Assembly (NCBI RefSeq): GCF_020524285.1
Contig: NZ_JAIVKX010000007.1
Location: 62,001-126,000, forward strand
Source: Alloyangia pacifica
Lineage (GTDB): Bacteria; Pseudomonadota; Alphaproteobacteria; Rhodobacterales; Rhodobacteraceae
Direction of reading: 5' to 3'
Length of the DNA: 64,000 nucleotides
Notes under the pieces: model-generated
What the model was told of the DNA's origin: nothing
Database searches by the model: none
The model's input: only the letters and a program-made list of their open reading frames with translations
Program-made: the position numbers and the translations under genes
Shown here: piece by piece, positions 18,669 through 29,351 of the stretch
Position numbering within the stretch: position 1 is the first letter of the stretch
Layout of the letters: every line of letters starts with the position of its first letter

Positions 18669-19976
18669 TCAGAGCACGTAGCGGCTGAGGTCCGTCGAGC
18701 GGGTCAGCTCGCCGAGGTGCTTCTCGACGAAAGCCTCGTCGACGGTGATCTCGGTGCCCGGCTGGTCGGGCGCGGTGAAGCTCAGCTCCTCGAAGACCCG
18801 TTCCATCACCGTGTAGAGCCGCCGCGCGCCGATGTTCTCGACGCTCTCGTTGACCTCGGCGGCGATCTTCGCCAGCGCGTGGATGCCTTCCTCGGTGAAG
18901 CTGACGGTGACCTCCTCGGTGGCCATCAGCGCCGTGTACTGGCGGGTGAGGGCGTTGTCGGTCTCGGTCAGGATGCGCACGAAATCCTCTTCGGTCAGCG
19001 CCCGCAGGTTCACCCGGATCGGCAGGCGGCCCTGCAGTTCCGGCAGCAGGTCCGACGGCTTGGCGATGTGGAAGGCGCCCGAGGCGATGAACAGGATGTG
19101 GTCGGTCTTCACCGCGCCGTGCTTGGTGCTGACGGTGGTGCCCTCGATCAGCGGCAGCAGGTCGCGCTGCACGCCCTCGCGGGAGACGTCACCGCCGCGG
19201 GCTTCCTGCCGCGCCGCCACCTTGTCGATCTCGTCGAGGAAGACGATGCCGTTCTGCTCCACCGCCTCGATGGCGGCGAGCTTCACCTGCTCGTCGTCGA
19301 GCAGCTTGTCGGCCTCTTCCGAGATCAGCACCTCGTAGCTTTCCGCCACGGTCATCTTCTTGCGCGTGGTGCGCCCGCCGAAGGCTTTGCCGAAGATGTC
19401 ACCGAGGTTCATCATCCCCATGTTCTGACCCGGCTGGCCGGGGATCTCCATGGTCGGGAAGGGCGAGGCGGTGTCGGCCACGTCAAGCTCGATCATGGTG
19501 TCGTCGAGCTCGCCGTTCTTGAGCTTCTTGCGGAACATCTCGCGGGTGCCCTCGCGCGCGTCCTCGCCGGCGATGGCGGAGACCACGCGCTCCTCGGCGT
19601 TCTTGTGCGCGGCGGCCTTCACGTCTTCGCGCATCCACTCGCGGGTCTGCACGATCGAGGCATCGACGAGATCACGGATGATCTGCTCGACGTCGCGGCC
19701 GACGTAGCCGACCTCGGTGAACTTGGTGGCCTCGACCTTGATGAAGGGCGCGCGGGCGAGCTTCGCGAGGCGGCGCGAGATCTCGGTCTTGCCGACGCCG
19801 GTCGGGCCGATCATCAGGATGTTCTTGGGGTAGACCTCGTCGCGCAGGTCGGCGCTCAGCTGCTTGCGGCGCCAGCGGTTGCGCAGCGCCACCGCCACGG
19901 CGCGCTTGGCGTCCTGCTGGCCGATGATGAAGCGGTCGAGTTCCGAGACGATCTCGCGGGGAGTCAGGTCAGTCAT
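18669..19976 (-). CDS. hslU: HslU, ATPase subunit of the HslUV protease
   Basis: A 435-residue AAA+ unfoldase. N-terminal [16 protein letters not shown] is diagnostic, Walker A is [10 protein letters not shown], Walker [10 protein letters not shown], and sensor-type [12 protein letters not shown] occurs near the end. The C-terminus ends DLSRYVL, matching the tail that HslU docks into HslV. The start at 19976 gives the standard N-terminus; an upstream in-frame codon would add an unlikely Glu/Pro-rich stretch. It lies 34 bases downstream of hslV on the same strand, forming the classic two-gene heat-shock protease operon. Confidence 0.96.
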   Translation of the reverse strand: MTDLTPREIVSELDRFIIGQQDAKRAVAVALRNRWRRKQLSADLRDEVYPKNILMIGPTGVGKTEISRRLAKLARAPFIKVEATKFTEVGYVGRDVEQIIRDLVDASIVQTREWMREDVKAAAHKNAEERVVSAIAGEDAREGTREMFRKKLKNGELDDTMIELDVADTASPFPTMEIPGQPGQNMGMMNLGDIFGKAFGGRTTRKKMTVAESYEVLISEEADKLLDDEQVKLAAIEAVEQNGIVFLDEIDKVAARQEARGGDVSREGVQRDLLPLIEGTTVSTKHGAVKTDHILFIASGAFHIAKPSDLLPELQGRLPIRVNLRALTEEDFVRILTETDNALTRQYTALMATEEVTVSFTEEGIHALAKIAAEVNESVENIGARRLYTVMERVFEELSFTAPDQPGTEITVDEAFVEKHLGELTRSTDLSRYVL

Positions 19977-20010
19977 GGTCGTCCTTTCAGGCTCTGTCTC
20001 AGGCTCTGTT

Positions 20011-20568
20011 TCAGGCCGAAATGGTTTCAACGGTCAGCTTGCCGTTGGTGTAGACGCAGATGTCGGAGGCGATCGCCATGGCCCGGCGGGCGATCTTCTC
20101 GGCGTCTTCCTCGTAGTCGTAGAGCCCGCGTGCGGCGGCGAGGGCGAAGTTGCCGCCGGAGCCGATGGCGGCGATGTCATGCTCGGGTTCGAGCACGTCG
20201 CCGGCGCCGGTGATCACGTAGAGCTCCTTGCCGTCGGTGACGATCAGCATCGCCTCGAGCTTCTGCAAGTACTTGTCGGTGCGCCAGTCCTTGGCGAGAT
20301 CGACGCAGGCGCGCTGCAGCTGGCCGGGGGATTTCTCGAGCTTGCCTTCCAGCCGCTCGAGCAGGGTGAAGGCATCGGCGGTGGAGCCGGCGAAGCCGCA
20401 GACCACCTCGTGACCGCCGGGCGCGAGCCGGCGCACCTTGCGCGCGGTGCCCTTGATGACGGTCTGGCCGAGGCTCACCTGCCCGTCACCTGCGACGACC
20501 ACCCGGCCGCCCTTGCGGACGCCGATGATCGTGGTGCCGTGCCAGCCCGGAAATTCCTGATCGGACAT
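20011..20568 (-). CDS. hslV: HslV, proteolytic subunit of the HslUV protease
   Basis: A 185-residue threonine protease of the proteasome-like T1 family. The catalytic Thr is residue 12 in [12 protein letters not shown], so an 11-residue leader ([11 protein letters not shown]) must be removed to expose it, whereas the E. coli enzyme loses only Met. [13 protein letters not shown] and [14 protein letters not shown] are family signatures. It works as a double ring capped by HslU to degrade unfolded proteins. It is the first gene of the pair and diverges from the phosphotransferase gene at 20663. Confidence 0.96.
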   Translation of the reverse strand: MSDQEFPGWHGTTIIGVRKGGRVVVAGDGQVSLGQTVIKGTARKVRRLAPGGHEVVCGFAGSTADAFTLLERLEGKLEKSPGQLQRACVDLAKDWRTDKYLQKLEAMLIVTDGKELYVITGAGDVLEPEHDIAAIGSGGNFALAAARGLYDYEEDAEKIARRAMAIASDICVYTNGKLTVETISA

Positions 20569-20662
20569 TGTCTTTCCTTTCTTGCTGGGCGCCATATGGG
20601 GGCTGAGATGTCCCCTCGCAAGGCGCTGCCCTTGCCGGGGCAGATAGCGCAGGGGGCGGGAA

Positions 20663-21637
20663 ATGGGAATGATCGCGGGGGATTTGGCGCAGGCGGCGCT
20701 GGCGCATTGGCCGGTTCTTGCCCGGGAGATCGGGCTTGACCCGGCGTCCTGGCGCGCCGCGCTGCTGGCCTGGCGCGAGGATGCGCGCGTGGCGCGGATC
20801 CTGCTGCGGATGGAGGGGCCGGACGGTGCGCGGCTGGTGCTGAAGCACGAGGCGCGGCCCGGCGATCCGGAGAAGTTCGCCGCGGCCATGGCGGCGCATC
20901 TGGCGGTGCAGGCGGTCTATGCGCAGGGTGTGCCGGAGCTGCTGGCCTTCGATGTGGCGCGGCGGGCCTGCGTCATGTCGTTTCTCGAGGCGCGGCCCCT
21001 TTCGGTGCTGCTGGAGGGTGCGCCGCTGGTGGAGCAGGCGGCGCTGCTGCGGCGGGCCGGGGTCTGGATGGGCGGGTTCCACGGGGCCTCGCCCGGCGCG
21101 CGGCGGGTGTTTCAGCCCAAGCATACCGTGCGGTTCCTGCGCACGGTCATGGCGGAGGTCTCCGACGGCGCGCGGATCGTGGAGGAGCCAGGGCGCTTTC
21201 TCGCCTGCGCCGAGGCGCTTTGCGCGGATCAGTCCCTATACGAAGGGCGGGAGACCGTCACGGCGCAGACCCATGGCGATCTGCACCTGCGCAATCTCGT
21301 GCTCGGTGGGGCGGGCTGCTGGGGGCTCGATTTCGCCGGGGGGCGGGTGGTACCGGTAGGGCATGACATCGCCCGCCTGCTGGCCGATTACGCTATCCTG
21401 CATGCGCCGAAAGGGGCCATCCCCGCAGGAGAGGTGCTGCCGCCCGAGGCCCTGAGCGCCTTTTTCGACGGCTATGGGCTGGTTGCGGCAGAGGATCCTT
21501 CGGTGCAGCTCCTGCTGCGCAACCGGGTGTTGGCGGAATGGTGGGGGCTGCCAGCGAGGGCCGTGGATCGCGGGCTGGCGCAGGCGCGGCGGTGGGCCGG
21601 TGTACAGGCGCTGGCGGCGCGGGTGTTTGCCTGCTGA
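20663..21637 (+). CDS. aminoglycoside-phosphotransferase-fold protein
   Basis: A 324-residue protein of the APH/choline-kinase fold. The catalytic loop HGDLHLRN begins at His204, with the catalytic Asp at 206, and the metal-binding LDFAG follows. A nucleotide-binding Lys is plausible in RLVLKHEA near residue 58. Drug resistance is unlikely; such proteins in this clade more often act on sugars or other small molecules, and the substrate is unknown. A GGGGGCGGG ribosome site precedes the start. The downstream DUF1413 gene is 16 bases away and probably co-transcribed. Confidence 0.8.
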   Translation: MGMIAGDLAQAALAHWPVLAREIGLDPASWRAALLAWREDARVARILLRMEGPDGARLVLKHEARPGDPEKFAAAMAAHLAVQAVYAQGVPELLAFDVARRACVMSFLEARPLSVLLEGAPLVEQAALLRRAGVWMGGFHGASPGARRVFQPKHTVRFLRTVMAEVSDGARIVEEPGRFLACAEALCADQSLYEGRETVTAQTHGDLHLRNLVLGGAGCWGLDFAGGRVVPVGHDIARLLADYAILHAPKGAIPAGEVLPPEALSAFFDGYGLVAAEDPSVQLLLRNRVLAEWWGLPARAVDRGLAQARRWAGVQALAARVFAC

Positions 21638-21653
21638 GGATATGGAAAGCGAC

Positions 21654-21878
21654 ATGGATGACGATCTGCTCAACCGATTGCGCCGCGACGCGCAGGGCTT
21701 GCCCCAAGGCAAGTTCCACTTTCCGGCGCTCTACGGCGCTGGCTGGGAAGACCTTTGGATCGGCGACAAGGTGAAGATCGGTCGCGCCTTCCTGAAGGCG
21801 GTGCGGGCAGGCCAGATTCCGGACGTCGAGGATAGTGGGCACAAGGTCGGCGGTGGTCGGGTCTACCGAAAGATTTGA
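21654..21878 (+). CDS. DUF1413-like small protein
   Basis: A 74-residue protein. LPQGKFHFPALYGAGW, WIGDKVKIGRAFLKAV and a terminal G..RVYRKI follow the pattern I recall for DUF1413, a small domain best known from Firmicutes and mobile elements, with no firm function. An ATG at 21642 is in frame, but GGAAAG lies 4 bases before 21654, so I prefer that start. It follows the phosphotransferase gene closely and converges on trxA. Confidence 0.6.
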   Translation: MDDDLLNRLRRDAQGLPQGKFHFPALYGAGWEDLWIGDKVKIGRAFLKAVRAGQIPDVEDSGHKVGGGRVYRKI

Positions 21879-21904
21879 GCTTGCCTGGTCGGAACTTCTC
21901 TGAT

Positions 21905-21942
21905 GCCAAAAGAAAATGCGCCCCCGCTCGGGAAGCGCATTT
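21905..21942 (-). terminator. rho-independent terminator of trxA
   Basis: An 8-bp stem (AAATGCGC / GCGCATTT, 21914-21921 with 21935-21942) with a partly paired loop. On the minus strand it is followed by TTTTCTTTT. It ends the long minus-strand run that closes with trxA. Confidence 0.82.
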
Positions 21943-21967
21943 CCATGGTTCAGCGGGGTCGCCGGGC

Positions 21968-22288
21968 TCAGATCGACTCGTTGATCCAGCTCTGCAGTGA
22001 GGCTTTCGGGGCCGCGCCGGCGCGGTTCGAGATCACCTGGCCGTCCTTGAAGATGAACAGCGCGGGGATGCCGCGCACGCCCATGGCGGCGGCGGTGTTC
22101 GGGTTCTGGTCGACGTCGACCTTGGCAACCTTGATCTTGCCTTCGTACTCGGCGGCGAGCTCTTCCAGAGCCGGGCCGATCTGCTTGCAGGGGCCGCACC
22201 ATTCGGCCCAGAAATCCACCACAACGGGGATGTCGGAGTTCTTCACTTCTTCGTCGAAGGTCGCGTCGGTGACGGGGACGGTGGCCAT
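21968..22288 (-). CDS. trxA: thioredoxin
   Basis: A 106-residue thioredoxin with the canonical WCGPC active site in [16 protein letters not shown], the cis-proline loop GIPALFIF, and normal length. It reduces cytoplasmic disulfides. It lies 94 bases after addA on the same strand and has a strong terminator after it, so it can be read as the last gene of the addBA run. It probably also has its own promoter in that gap. Confidence 0.96.
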   Translation of the reverse strand: MATVPVTDATFDEEVKNSDIPVVVDFWAEWCGPCKQIGPALEELAAEYEGKIKVAKVDVDQNPNTAAAMGVRGIPALFIFKDGQVISNRAGAAPKASLQSWINESI

Positions 22289-22382
22289 GGGAGGTCTCCT
22301 TGGCAGGGGTTTGGCAGCAGGGCGCGCGGCAGGGGCACGCCCGGGTTTCGGGAGGCGAAGGTAGGCACGCCCCGGGGAGTCG

Positions 22383-25300
22383 TCAAGCGATCGTGGTTCT
22401 TGAAAGGGCGGCAGACACTAGATCGTGTGGCAGGACCATCAGCTCCTGCGTCGCGGTCCAGACCAGACCGGTCTCGATGCTGCGCCCGGGAAAGACCTGC
22501 GTCAAGGCGGCGGCATAGGCGCCCATCTGGCGCAGCAGCCCCTCCGGCACCTCGGCGGGCGTGGCGGGCACGGTGCGGTTCGACTTGAAGTCGAGCGCGG
22601 TGACCTTTTCGGGGGTGACCAGCAGCCGGTCGATGACGCCGTGAATGCGCCCGACAGGCTCTATTTCAGCGGAAATCGGCACTTCGGCGAGGGCATCCCC
22701 GGCGAAGACCGGCGCCAGCGCGGGGGCGCCGAGCACCGCCAGCGCCTCTGTCACGATGCTGCCTGTCTCCTCGGGCAGTTCCTCGGCCAGCGTCAGCACG
22801 TGCGGCACGGCCTCGGCACGGGCCTCGGCATCGAGCGGGGCGAGATGTTCGAGCAGCAGGTGCAGCACCGTGCCGCGCAGCTTCGCCTCTTCCTCGTCGA
22901 GCCCCTCGATGCCCGAGAGCGCCTTGGCGCCGCCGAGGTCCGAGGGCGAACGACTCTCGGGCAGCGGCGCGGCCACGGGCGCGGGGGTGCGCAGGTGCGG
23001 CTCCAGCTCGGGCAGGACCGGGGTCTGCACCGTGACTTTTTCGAAGGGCAGGTGCGACCAATCGGCCTGACCGAGCCGCAGGCCCTCGCCCGAGCCCCAC
23101 CGGCCGAAGTCGTAACCGACCTTCTCGGCGCCGGCGCGCTCCATGCCCTTATGCACCTGGTCGAACCAGGCGCTGCCGTCCTTGCCGAGGTTGCCCGCGG
23201 CAGCGACCACCAGCCATTTCTCGGCCCGGGTCAGGGCGACGTAGAGCAGCCGGTCACGCTCGCGCTCGGCGGCGGCCTTGGCGCGGTCCAGCGCCTCGGC
23301 CTGCACCTGCGGCTGCGACGCGGCGCTGGACTGCCAGACCATGCCTGCGGTCTCGCCCTCCCCGGCGGGCAGGAGGCGCTCGCGGATGGTTTTCGTGGGC
23401 TGGGCGCAGTCGGGCAGGATCACGATCGGGGCTTCCAGACCCTTCGACCCGTGCACCGTCATCACCCGGATGCGGGCTCCGGCGCTGTCGGGGGCGCGCT
23501 TGATCTCCAGATCGTCGGACTGCATCCACTCGAGGAAGCCAGTGAGCGAGGGCACGGTGCTCTGCTCGTAGGCCAGTGCCTGTTGCAGCAGCGCGTTGAT
23601 GCCGTCCTCGGCCTCTTCGCCGAGCCGCCCGAGCAGCTTCTGGCGACCGCGGTGGCGGGTCAGGATGCGCTCGATCAGGTCGTAGGGGCGCAGGAAGTCG
23701 GTGCGGTTCAGCAGGTCGTCCATCACCTGCAGCACAGCGGGGAACTCCTCGCGCCGCTCTCGCAGGGCGACCCAGAGGTAGCTGCCCGGCTTGCGGTGGT
23801 GGGCGAGATCGAAGAGCGCCTTCTCGGTCAGCCCGAAGAGCGGCGAGCGCAGCGCGGTGGCGAGCGAGAGGTCATCCTCGGGCGTGGCGAGGAAGGCCAG
23901 CAGCGCGCCGATGTCCTTCACCGCCAGTTCCGACATGACCTTCAGCCGGTCGGCGCCTGCAATGGGCAGGCCGCGCGCCTTGATGGCGCGGATGATCTCG
24001 GTGAAGAGCGTGCCGCGACGGCGCACGAGGATCAGGAAGTCGCCGGCATGGGCGGGGCGGGCCTTGTACTCGCCGCTAAAGCCGATCTCGACGGGGAGCG
24101 GTTTGCCGATGGTTTCGTCGATGAAGAGGGCGATGCGGTTGGCCAGCCGCACCGTGTGGTGCTGCGCGCCGACCCGGTCGACCGGCTCGTACCACTCGGC
24201 GTCGTCCTCTTCCTCCTTGGCGGGCTCGATATGGGGCCAGAGATCGACACGGCCCGGCATCTCGGATTTGAACGCCTTGTGTCTCTGTTCCGGGGAAAAG
24301 CCCGACTCCTCGCGCCCTTCGAAGGTGGCGTCGACCAGCTTCAGAACCGGCCCGGCTGAGCGAAAGGAGTATTCCAGCATCATCCGGCTGAGCGGCGCGT
24401 CGGTGCCCTGCAGCCGTTCGGCGAAGTCGTCGCACATGCGGTCGAACTCGCGCGGATCGGCGCCCTGGAAGGAGTAGATCGACTGCTTCTTGTCGCCGAC
24501 GACGAAGATCGTCCGCCGCACGTCGCCGCGCGCGCCTTCGCCCGAGGTGAACTCGCGCGCAAGCCGCTCGATCACCTGCCATTGCACCGGGCTGGTGTCC
24601 TGCGCCTCATCGACGAGGATGTGGTCGATGCCGCCGTCCAGCCGGTAGAGCACCCAGTCGGCCACCCGGTCGTCGGCCAAGAGGTCGCGGGCGCGCACCA
24701 CGAGGTCGTCGAAATCGAGCCAGCCGCGGCGCATCTTCTCGGCCTCGTAGGCGGGCAGGAAGACCTGCGCGAAGCGGTGCAGGGTGATCTCGCGCTTCAC
24801 CGCCTCGACCGCGAGGCGGCTTTCGCGGGCGCTCTCGACCCGCTGCGCCAGTTGCTCAAGCCGGGGCGCGTCGGGGCCGAGCGCCTGCTTGCTGTCCTTG
24901 GTCGGCACGCGGCTGCTGATCGTGCCCTTCTGGGTGAGCAGCGCGTCCTCGAGCGCCAGCATCCCGGCCATGTCCGGCGCGGTGAAGCGCTCCAGCTTCT
25001 TCGCAGCGCCCTGGTCGGTGCTCTTGCCGGCCTTCAGTACCGGCAGCACGCGGGCGATGAGATCGCTCTCGCTGCCGAGGAAGACCTCGGAGAGCACCGC
25101 CGCTTCGTCCATGTCGCCGGGCAGACCGTAGAGCGCGCGGATGTCCTCGGGGCTGCGCGGCGGCAGGAAGGCCGCCTTGCGCCCGCAAAGCTCGGCCAGT
25201 AGCGCCTCGGGCTGCTCGCCGAGGAAGGGGGCCATGGCCTCGACCAGATATGCCTCGCGCCCCTCGGCCATGCGCTCGAGCACCTCGGCGCGCAGCATCT

Positions 25301-25757
25301 CGGCGGAGCGGTCCTCCATCTCGGTAAACTGCGGCGAGACCCCGGCCTCGAGCGGGAAGCGCCGCAGCAGGCTCGCGCAGAAGGAGTGGATGGTCTGGAT
25401 GCGCAGGCCGCCGGGAGTCTCGATGGCGCGGGCAAAGAGCGTGCGGGCCTGGCGCAGCCGCTCGGGCGGCAGCGCGCCGTCGAGGCCGAGCTGGCGCAGC
25501 TCGCCGATGAGCTGGTCGTCGTCGAGCATGGCCCAGGCCCCGAGCCGCTTGAACAGGCGGTTCTGCATCTCGGTGGCGGCGGCCTTGGTGTAGGTCAGGC
25601 ACAGAATGTGCTCGGGCAGCACCTCGTCGAGCAGCAGCCGCGCCACACGGTCGGTGAGCACGCGGGTCTTGCCCGAACCGGCGTTGGCGGCGAGCCATGT
25701 GGAGGCATCCGGGCGCGCGGCCTCGACCTGCTTTTCGCTGGCCTCGTTGCGGCTCAT
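22383..25757 (-). CDS. addA: AddA, helicase-nuclease subunit of double-strand break repair
   Basis: An 1124-residue UvrD-like superfamily I helicase with a C-terminal nuclease. Walker A is [14 protein letters not shown] near residue 30, followed by [15 protein letters not shown] (motif Ia), [13 protein letters not shown] (motif II) and [15 protein letters not shown] (motif V region). The nuclease domain carries HGVIDRLL and ALDFKSNR. With AddB it resects broken DNA ends to load RecA, replacing RecBCD. Its start overlaps the addB stop by 4 bases (ATGA). The start at 25757 gives the standard N-terminus. Confidence 0.96.
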   Translation of the reverse strand: MSRNEASEKQVEAARPDASTWLAANAGSGKTRVLTDRVARLLLDEVLPEHILCLTYTKAAATEMQNRLFKRLGAWAMLDDDQLIGELRQLGLDGALPPERLRQARTLFARAIETPGGLRIQTIHSFCASLLRRFPLEAGVSPQFTEMEDRSAEMLRAEVLERMAEGREAYLVEAMAPFLGEQPEALLAELCGRKAAFLPPRSPEDIRALYGLPGDMDEAAVLSEVFLGSESDLIARVLPVLKAGKSTDQGAAKKLERFTAPDMAGMLALEDALLTQKGTISSRVPTKDSKQALGPDAPRLEQLAQRVESARESRLAVEAVKREITLHRFAQVFLPAYEAEKMRRGWLDFDDLVVRARDLLADDRVADWVLYRLDGGIDHILVDEAQDTSPVQWQVIERLAREFTSGEGARGDVRRTIFVVGDKKQSIYSFQGADPREFDRMCDDFAERLQGTDAPLSRMMLEYSFRSAGPVLKLVDATFEGREESGFSPEQRHKAFKSEMPGRVDLWPHIEPAKEEEDDAEWYEPVDRVGAQHHTVRLANRIALFIDETIGKPLPVEIGFSGEYKARPAHAGDFLILVRRRGTLFTEIIRAIKARGLPIAGADRLKVMSELAVKDIGALLAFLATPEDDLSLATALRSPLFGLTEKALFDLAHHRKPGSYLWVALRERREEFPAVLQVMDDLLNRTDFLRPYDLIERILTRHRGRQKLLGRLGEEAEDGINALLQQALAYEQSTVPSLTGFLEWMQSDDLEIKRAPDSAGARIRVMTVHGSKGLEAPIVILPDCAQPTKTIRERLLPAGEGETAGMVWQSSAASQPQVQAEALDRAKAAAERERDRLLYVALTRAEKWLVVAAAGNLGKDGSAWFDQVHKGMERAGAEKVGYDFGRWGSGEGLRLGQADWSHLPFEKVTVQTPVLPELEPHLRTPAPVAAPLPESRSPSDLGGAKALSGIEGLDEEEAKLRGTVLHLLLEHLAPLDAEARAEAVPHVLTLAEELPEETGSIVTEALAVLGAPALAPVFAGDALAEVPISAEIEPVGRIHGVIDRLLVTPEKVTALDFKSNRTVPATPAEVPEGLLRQMGAYAAALTQVFPGRSIETGLVWTATQELMVLPHDLVSAALSRTTIA

Positions 25758-28684
25758 TCCAGCATCTCCCGTTCGGCGGCGTCGATCACGTCCCATTCGC
25801 CGAAGCGCGAGAGGTGGTCGTAGTCGGAAAAATCGTTCTCGCTGAGCATGGCGGCGCGGGCGGTATAGCCGCGTTCCGGCTCGAACCAGCGGGTCATCAG
25901 GGTCTCGAACTGGCTCCAAACCTTGGCGGGCGGCACCTCGTCGAGCGGCGCCTCGACCTCGTTCGGATTGGCCGAGACAGAGACGAAGACGGCGCGCGCG
26001 GCATGGCGCGGGTGCAGGTTCGGGAAGGCCCCGCGCTCGACCATCGCCGCTTCGAGCAGCAGCTGCTTGTCGAAGTTCTTCTGCTGCTTGGCGGTGGGGG
26101 CCGCGCCGGTCTTGTAGTCGTAAAGGTGCGCGTTGCCCTTTTCGTCGATGTCGATCCGGTCCGCCGTCCCTTTCAGCGTGAAGCCGAGGGACGCAATGTC
26201 GCTGGAGCCGCTGGTCTCGAAATGCGCGGGGCGGGCGATCTGCTGGCGCGCGGTTTCGGTGCGGGTGAACCACTCGGCGATGCGCGCGATGCGCGATTGC
26301 CAGACGTGGCGGGTCACCGGGAAGGGAAGCACCTCGGGATCGCCGATCACCGCCGCGGCCTTGGCGCGCAGCGCCTCGGAGGTCAGAAGCCCCGGATCAG
26401 AGACTGTTTCGCGCACGAACTCCTCGAACACCTGGTGGATGAGGATGCCGCGCAGCAGGGCGTCGGGCGCGCGTTGCAGCGGGTTGAGCGGGCGCAGCTT
26501 CAGCACCCGCTTGGCATAGATGGCGTAGGGGTCGCGGATCAGCGTCTTGATCTCGGTGACCGAGAGCTGCCTCGGACGGGCCGTGACCGGCGGCACCGGC
26601 GACGGGCGCGCCGCCGAGGGGGCCTTGATCGGGCTCTCGACCTGCCGCGCCAGCGCCAGCCAGTGACGCCCGCGCGCCTGCATGGCTTTCAGCGCCTCGG
26701 GGCCCTGCTTCGCGGGCAGGCCGTTCATCAGGTTCATCAGCCGGTTCACCCAGCGGGCGGGCACCGTCTCGGCGTCGTCGGATTTCAGCGCGCGGGTGAT
26801 CCAGACCTCGTCGGCGGCGACCGCCTGCTGGAAGTCATGCGCGGCGAGGCCGATGCGCCGCTCCGGCAGCAAGAGCCCGGCCTTGTGCCGCATGCGGCGG
26901 TTCAGCCAGGGGTCTGCGCCGGGGATTTCCGGCCAGCTTCCCTCGTTGAGCCCGCCGAGGATCAGCAACTCGGCGCCCATGACGCGGGCCTCCAGCGTGC
27001 CCCAGATCAGGATATGCGGGTGCGGCGCATCGCGGTCGCGCAGCTCGCCCTTGGCGAGGATGGCACCAAAAAGATCGGCGTAGTCGCGGGCGTCGAGATC
27101 GGTGCCGTGGCTGGCCTCGCCCTCGAGCTCGGCGACCACCTGCCGTGCCTTGCGGCCGGCGCCTTCCTTCCAGAGCTCGGATTCGCCCATCTCGGGTCCG
27201 GCGGCGATGGCCTCGGCCCGTTCCACGTGAATCATCAGCCAGTCGCTCAGCGCGCGCGTGCCGTGCAGGGGGGGCTGGCAGAAGGTCTCGGCGACCCAGT
27301 TCGCCCAGTCGGGGAAACCGGCCGCCGCGCCCCAGGCCTCGATCAGCTCGGCCTGCGGGAAGGGCCAGCTCTTCTTGCGGATGTGCAGTTCAAGCTCGCG
27401 GGTGGCGCGCAGGTGGTTGTTGCGTTCCGAGCCGCTGTGGGTCAGCGGGTGCTTCAGGAGCGACAGCAGGCTCTCGGCGGTCAGATCGCGCTGGAACAGC
27501 GCCGCCACCTGCCGCAGGAAGCGGCCCGGCGGGGTCAGCTGCAGCGGGATGCCGGCGCTGTCGTCGGGCACGATGTCCCAGCGGTCGAGCGCCGCGGTCA
27601 CCTGACGCGTCAGCATCCGGTCAGGGGTGATCAGCGCCGCCGTGGTGCCCTCTTCCGCCGCCTGCCGCAGCCGTAGCGCGATGGCCATGGCCTCCTCGCG
27701 CTTGGAGTTGGCCTCGACCAGCGTCAGCTTTTCCGTCGCCGCGGTGAGCTCGGGCAGGTGCACGCCCTCCGAGCGCCACTGGTCGGTGACCGGCGCGGGG
27801 CGCAGGGCGAGCGAGACGAGCCGGTTGCGCGCGGCGCTGGGCGCAGGTTGGTCGTGCCAATGCGGCAGGGTCACCGGATCGAGCGCCAGCTCATGCAGCA
27901 GCCTTGCAAAGCGGAACTGCGGGTGGTCCTCGCCCGAGAGCGCATCGGTGAGCCCCCCCCAGACGGGCCCCGGCATGTCGAAATCATAGCCGGGCAGCAC
28001 CAGCGCGCCCTGCGGCAGCTTCGAGACCGCGCACATCAGCCGATGCGTACCCCCGCGCGAGCCGGTGGAGCCGGCAAGGATCACCGGGTGCTCGGGCGGG
28101 GTCTCTTGCCAGCGCTTCAGTCTCTCTTCCAGCGCGTAGCGGCGGAAGGCGATGGTGTCCGGAGCCTCCTCGCCCTGCTCGAAGTAGCGCTGCACGATGT
28201 TCAGGAAGCTGAGCGCGCGCTGCCAATGACCGGACTCGTCGCTGACATCGAGCGCGGCGATCTCGTCCGGCGACACGCCCTCGTCCTGCATCTCGTCCAT
28301 CAGCGTGGCGAGGCTGTCTGCCAGGTCGAAGAGCGCGGCGCGCGGGGCGAGGTCGGGCTGCGCGTCGAGCAGTTTCGACACCAAACCAGTAAGTTCGAGC
28401 CTGCGCCGCAGCGGCGGCACCGGCGCGGGCAGGTCGCGCAGCGCGGCGGGATCGGCCATGTCGGTCAGCAGGCGGATGCGCGGCAGCAGGGTCGCGGGTC
28501 CCTGGTCGAAGATCGCCTTCACCCGCCGCGCCATGCGGCTGGTGTTGAGGATCAGCTCGACCTTGGCCATCTCCTCAGGCGGTCGGCCCGCCATGCGCGC
28601 GCGCAGACCGGCGACCAGCGCGGCGGGGAAATCGACGCCAGGGGCGAGGCCGTAGACGCGGGGGGTGCCTGAAGGCTCAAACAT
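25754..28684 (-). CDS. addB: AddB, nuclease subunit of double-strand break repair
   Basis: A 976-residue alphaproteobacterial-type AddB. The C-terminal RecB-like nuclease domain is clear: LKGTADRIDIDEKG and LYDYKTGAAPT supply the PD-(D/E)XK acidic and Lys residues, and LRGILIHQVFEEFV lies at the domain's start. The N-terminal part is an inactivated helicase-like region with LILNTSRMARRVK. It overlaps murU upstream by 8 bases and addA downstream by 4, so the three are translationally coupled. The MFEPSGTPRVYGLAPG start is usual for the family. Confidence 0.94.
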   Translation of the reverse strand: MFEPSGTPRVYGLAPGVDFPAALVAGLRARMAGRPPEEMAKVELILNTSRMARRVKAIFDQGPATLLPRIRLLTDMADPAALRDLPAPVPPLRRRLELTGLVSKLLDAQPDLAPRAALFDLADSLATLMDEMQDEGVSPDEIAALDVSDESGHWQRALSFLNIVQRYFEQGEEAPDTIAFRRYALEERLKRWQETPPEHPVILAGSTGSRGGTHRLMCAVSKLPQGALVLPGYDFDMPGPVWGGLTDALSGEDHPQFRFARLLHELALDPVTLPHWHDQPAPSAARNRLVSLALRPAPVTDQWRSEGVHLPELTAATEKLTLVEANSKREEAMAIALRLRQAAEEGTTAALITPDRMLTRQVTAALDRWDIVPDDSAGIPLQLTPPGRFLRQVAALFQRDLTAESLLSLLKHPLTHSGSERNNHLRATRELELHIRKKSWPFPQAELIEAWGAAAGFPDWANWVAETFCQPPLHGTRALSDWLMIHVERAEAIAAGPEMGESELWKEGAGRKARQVVAELEGEASHGTDLDARDYADLFGAILAKGELRDRDAPHPHILIWGTLEARVMGAELLILGGLNEGSWPEIPGADPWLNRRMRHKAGLLLPERRIGLAAHDFQQAVAADEVWITRALKSDDAETVPARWVNRLMNLMNGLPAKQGPEALKAMQARGRHWLALARQVESPIKAPSAARPSPVPPVTARPRQLSVTEIKTLIRDPYAIYAKRVLKLRPLNPLQRAPDALLRGILIHQVFEEFVRETVSDPGLLTSEALRAKAAAVIGDPEVLPFPVTRHVWQSRIARIAEWFTRTETARQQIARPAHFETSGSSDIASLGFTLKGTADRIDIDEKGNAHLYDYKTGAAPTAKQQKNFDKQLLLEAAMVERGAFPNLHPRHAARAVFVSVSANPNEVEAPLDEVPPAKVWSQFETLMTRWFEPERGYTARAAMLSENDFSDYDHLSRFGEWDVIDAAEREMLE

Positions 28685-29351
28685 TGCGGGCCAGCATCTC
28701 TTCGGCGAGGGCGATGCCCTCGGGGTGGCCGACATCGGCCCAGTGCCCGGGGTAGTCGAGCCCGTGCAGGCGGCCCTCGTCGCCCATCCGCTGCCACAGC
28801 AGACGCAACGAGAAGGCCTCGTCGGGCACCTCGGCCAGAAGCTCGGTCTTGATGATCTGTGCGCCTGTGTAGACGTGATCGCCTTTCCAGCGCAGTTGGC
28901 CACCCTCCTGCAGCGTGAAGTCTCCCGCACCCTTGCGGCCCACGGCATTGGCCAGCGGCACGCAGAGCAGCAGCGCGTCCATCCGGGCGGGATCCCAGGC
29001 CTCGGCCAGCAGGTCCAGCGGGTTGGGCCCGGCCCAGACGGCATCGGTGTTCAGCGTGAAGACCGGCTCCGGCCCCAGCAGCGGTAGCGCATGGCGGAGC
29101 CCGCCGCCGGTGTCGAGGATCTCCGGCTGCTCGACTGAGAGCACGACCCCTCTGCGGTCGAGATGCGCGGCCAGCTGTTCGGCGCGGTAATGGGCGTTCA
29201 CGACCCGCGTGGGCAGGTCCGCCGTCAGTTCCAGCGCATGGTCGAGCAGCGGCTTGCCGGCGACCTCGATCAGCGGCTTGGGGCGGTCGGCGGTGAGCGC
29301 GCCCATGCGCGTGCCGAAGCCCGCGGCAAAGAGCATCACGGCGTGGGGCAT
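28677..29351 (-). CDS. murU: N-acetylmuramate 1-phosphate uridylyltransferase (MurU-like)
   Basis: A 224-residue nucleotidyltransferase. FAAGFGTRMGALTADRPKPLIEVAGKPLLDHAL is split across the nucleotide-binding loop and the following Lys, and NTDAVW marks the metal-binding Asp. In the peptidoglycan salvage route MurU makes UDP-MurNAc from MurNAc-1-phosphate supplied by AmgK, bypassing the fosfomycin-sensitive MurA step. The kinase gene directly upstream, with which it shares one base, strongly supports this over a generic sugar nucleotidyltransferase. Confidence 0.88.
   Translation of the reverse strand: MPHAVMLFAAGFGTRMGALTADRPKPLIEVAGKPLLDHALELTADLPTRVVNAHYRAEQLAAHLDRRGVVLSVEQPEILDTGGGLRHALPLLGPEPVFTLNTDAVWAGPNPLDLLAEAWDPARMDALLLCVPLANAVGRKGAGDFTLQEGGQLRWKGDHVYTGAQIIKTELLAEVPDEAFSLRLLWQRMGDEGRLHGLDYPGHWADVGHPEGIALAEEMLARNV

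Noticed and set aside
20663-21637. Aminoglycoside resistance gene
   Set aside because: Only the fold-level catalytic loop matches; context and divergence do not support a resistance function.
22425-24359. Plus-strand open frame of about 640 codons
   Set aside because: Antisense to addA, whose helicase and nuclease motifs are unambiguous; the translation is low-complexity Gly/Arg/Ala/Leu.
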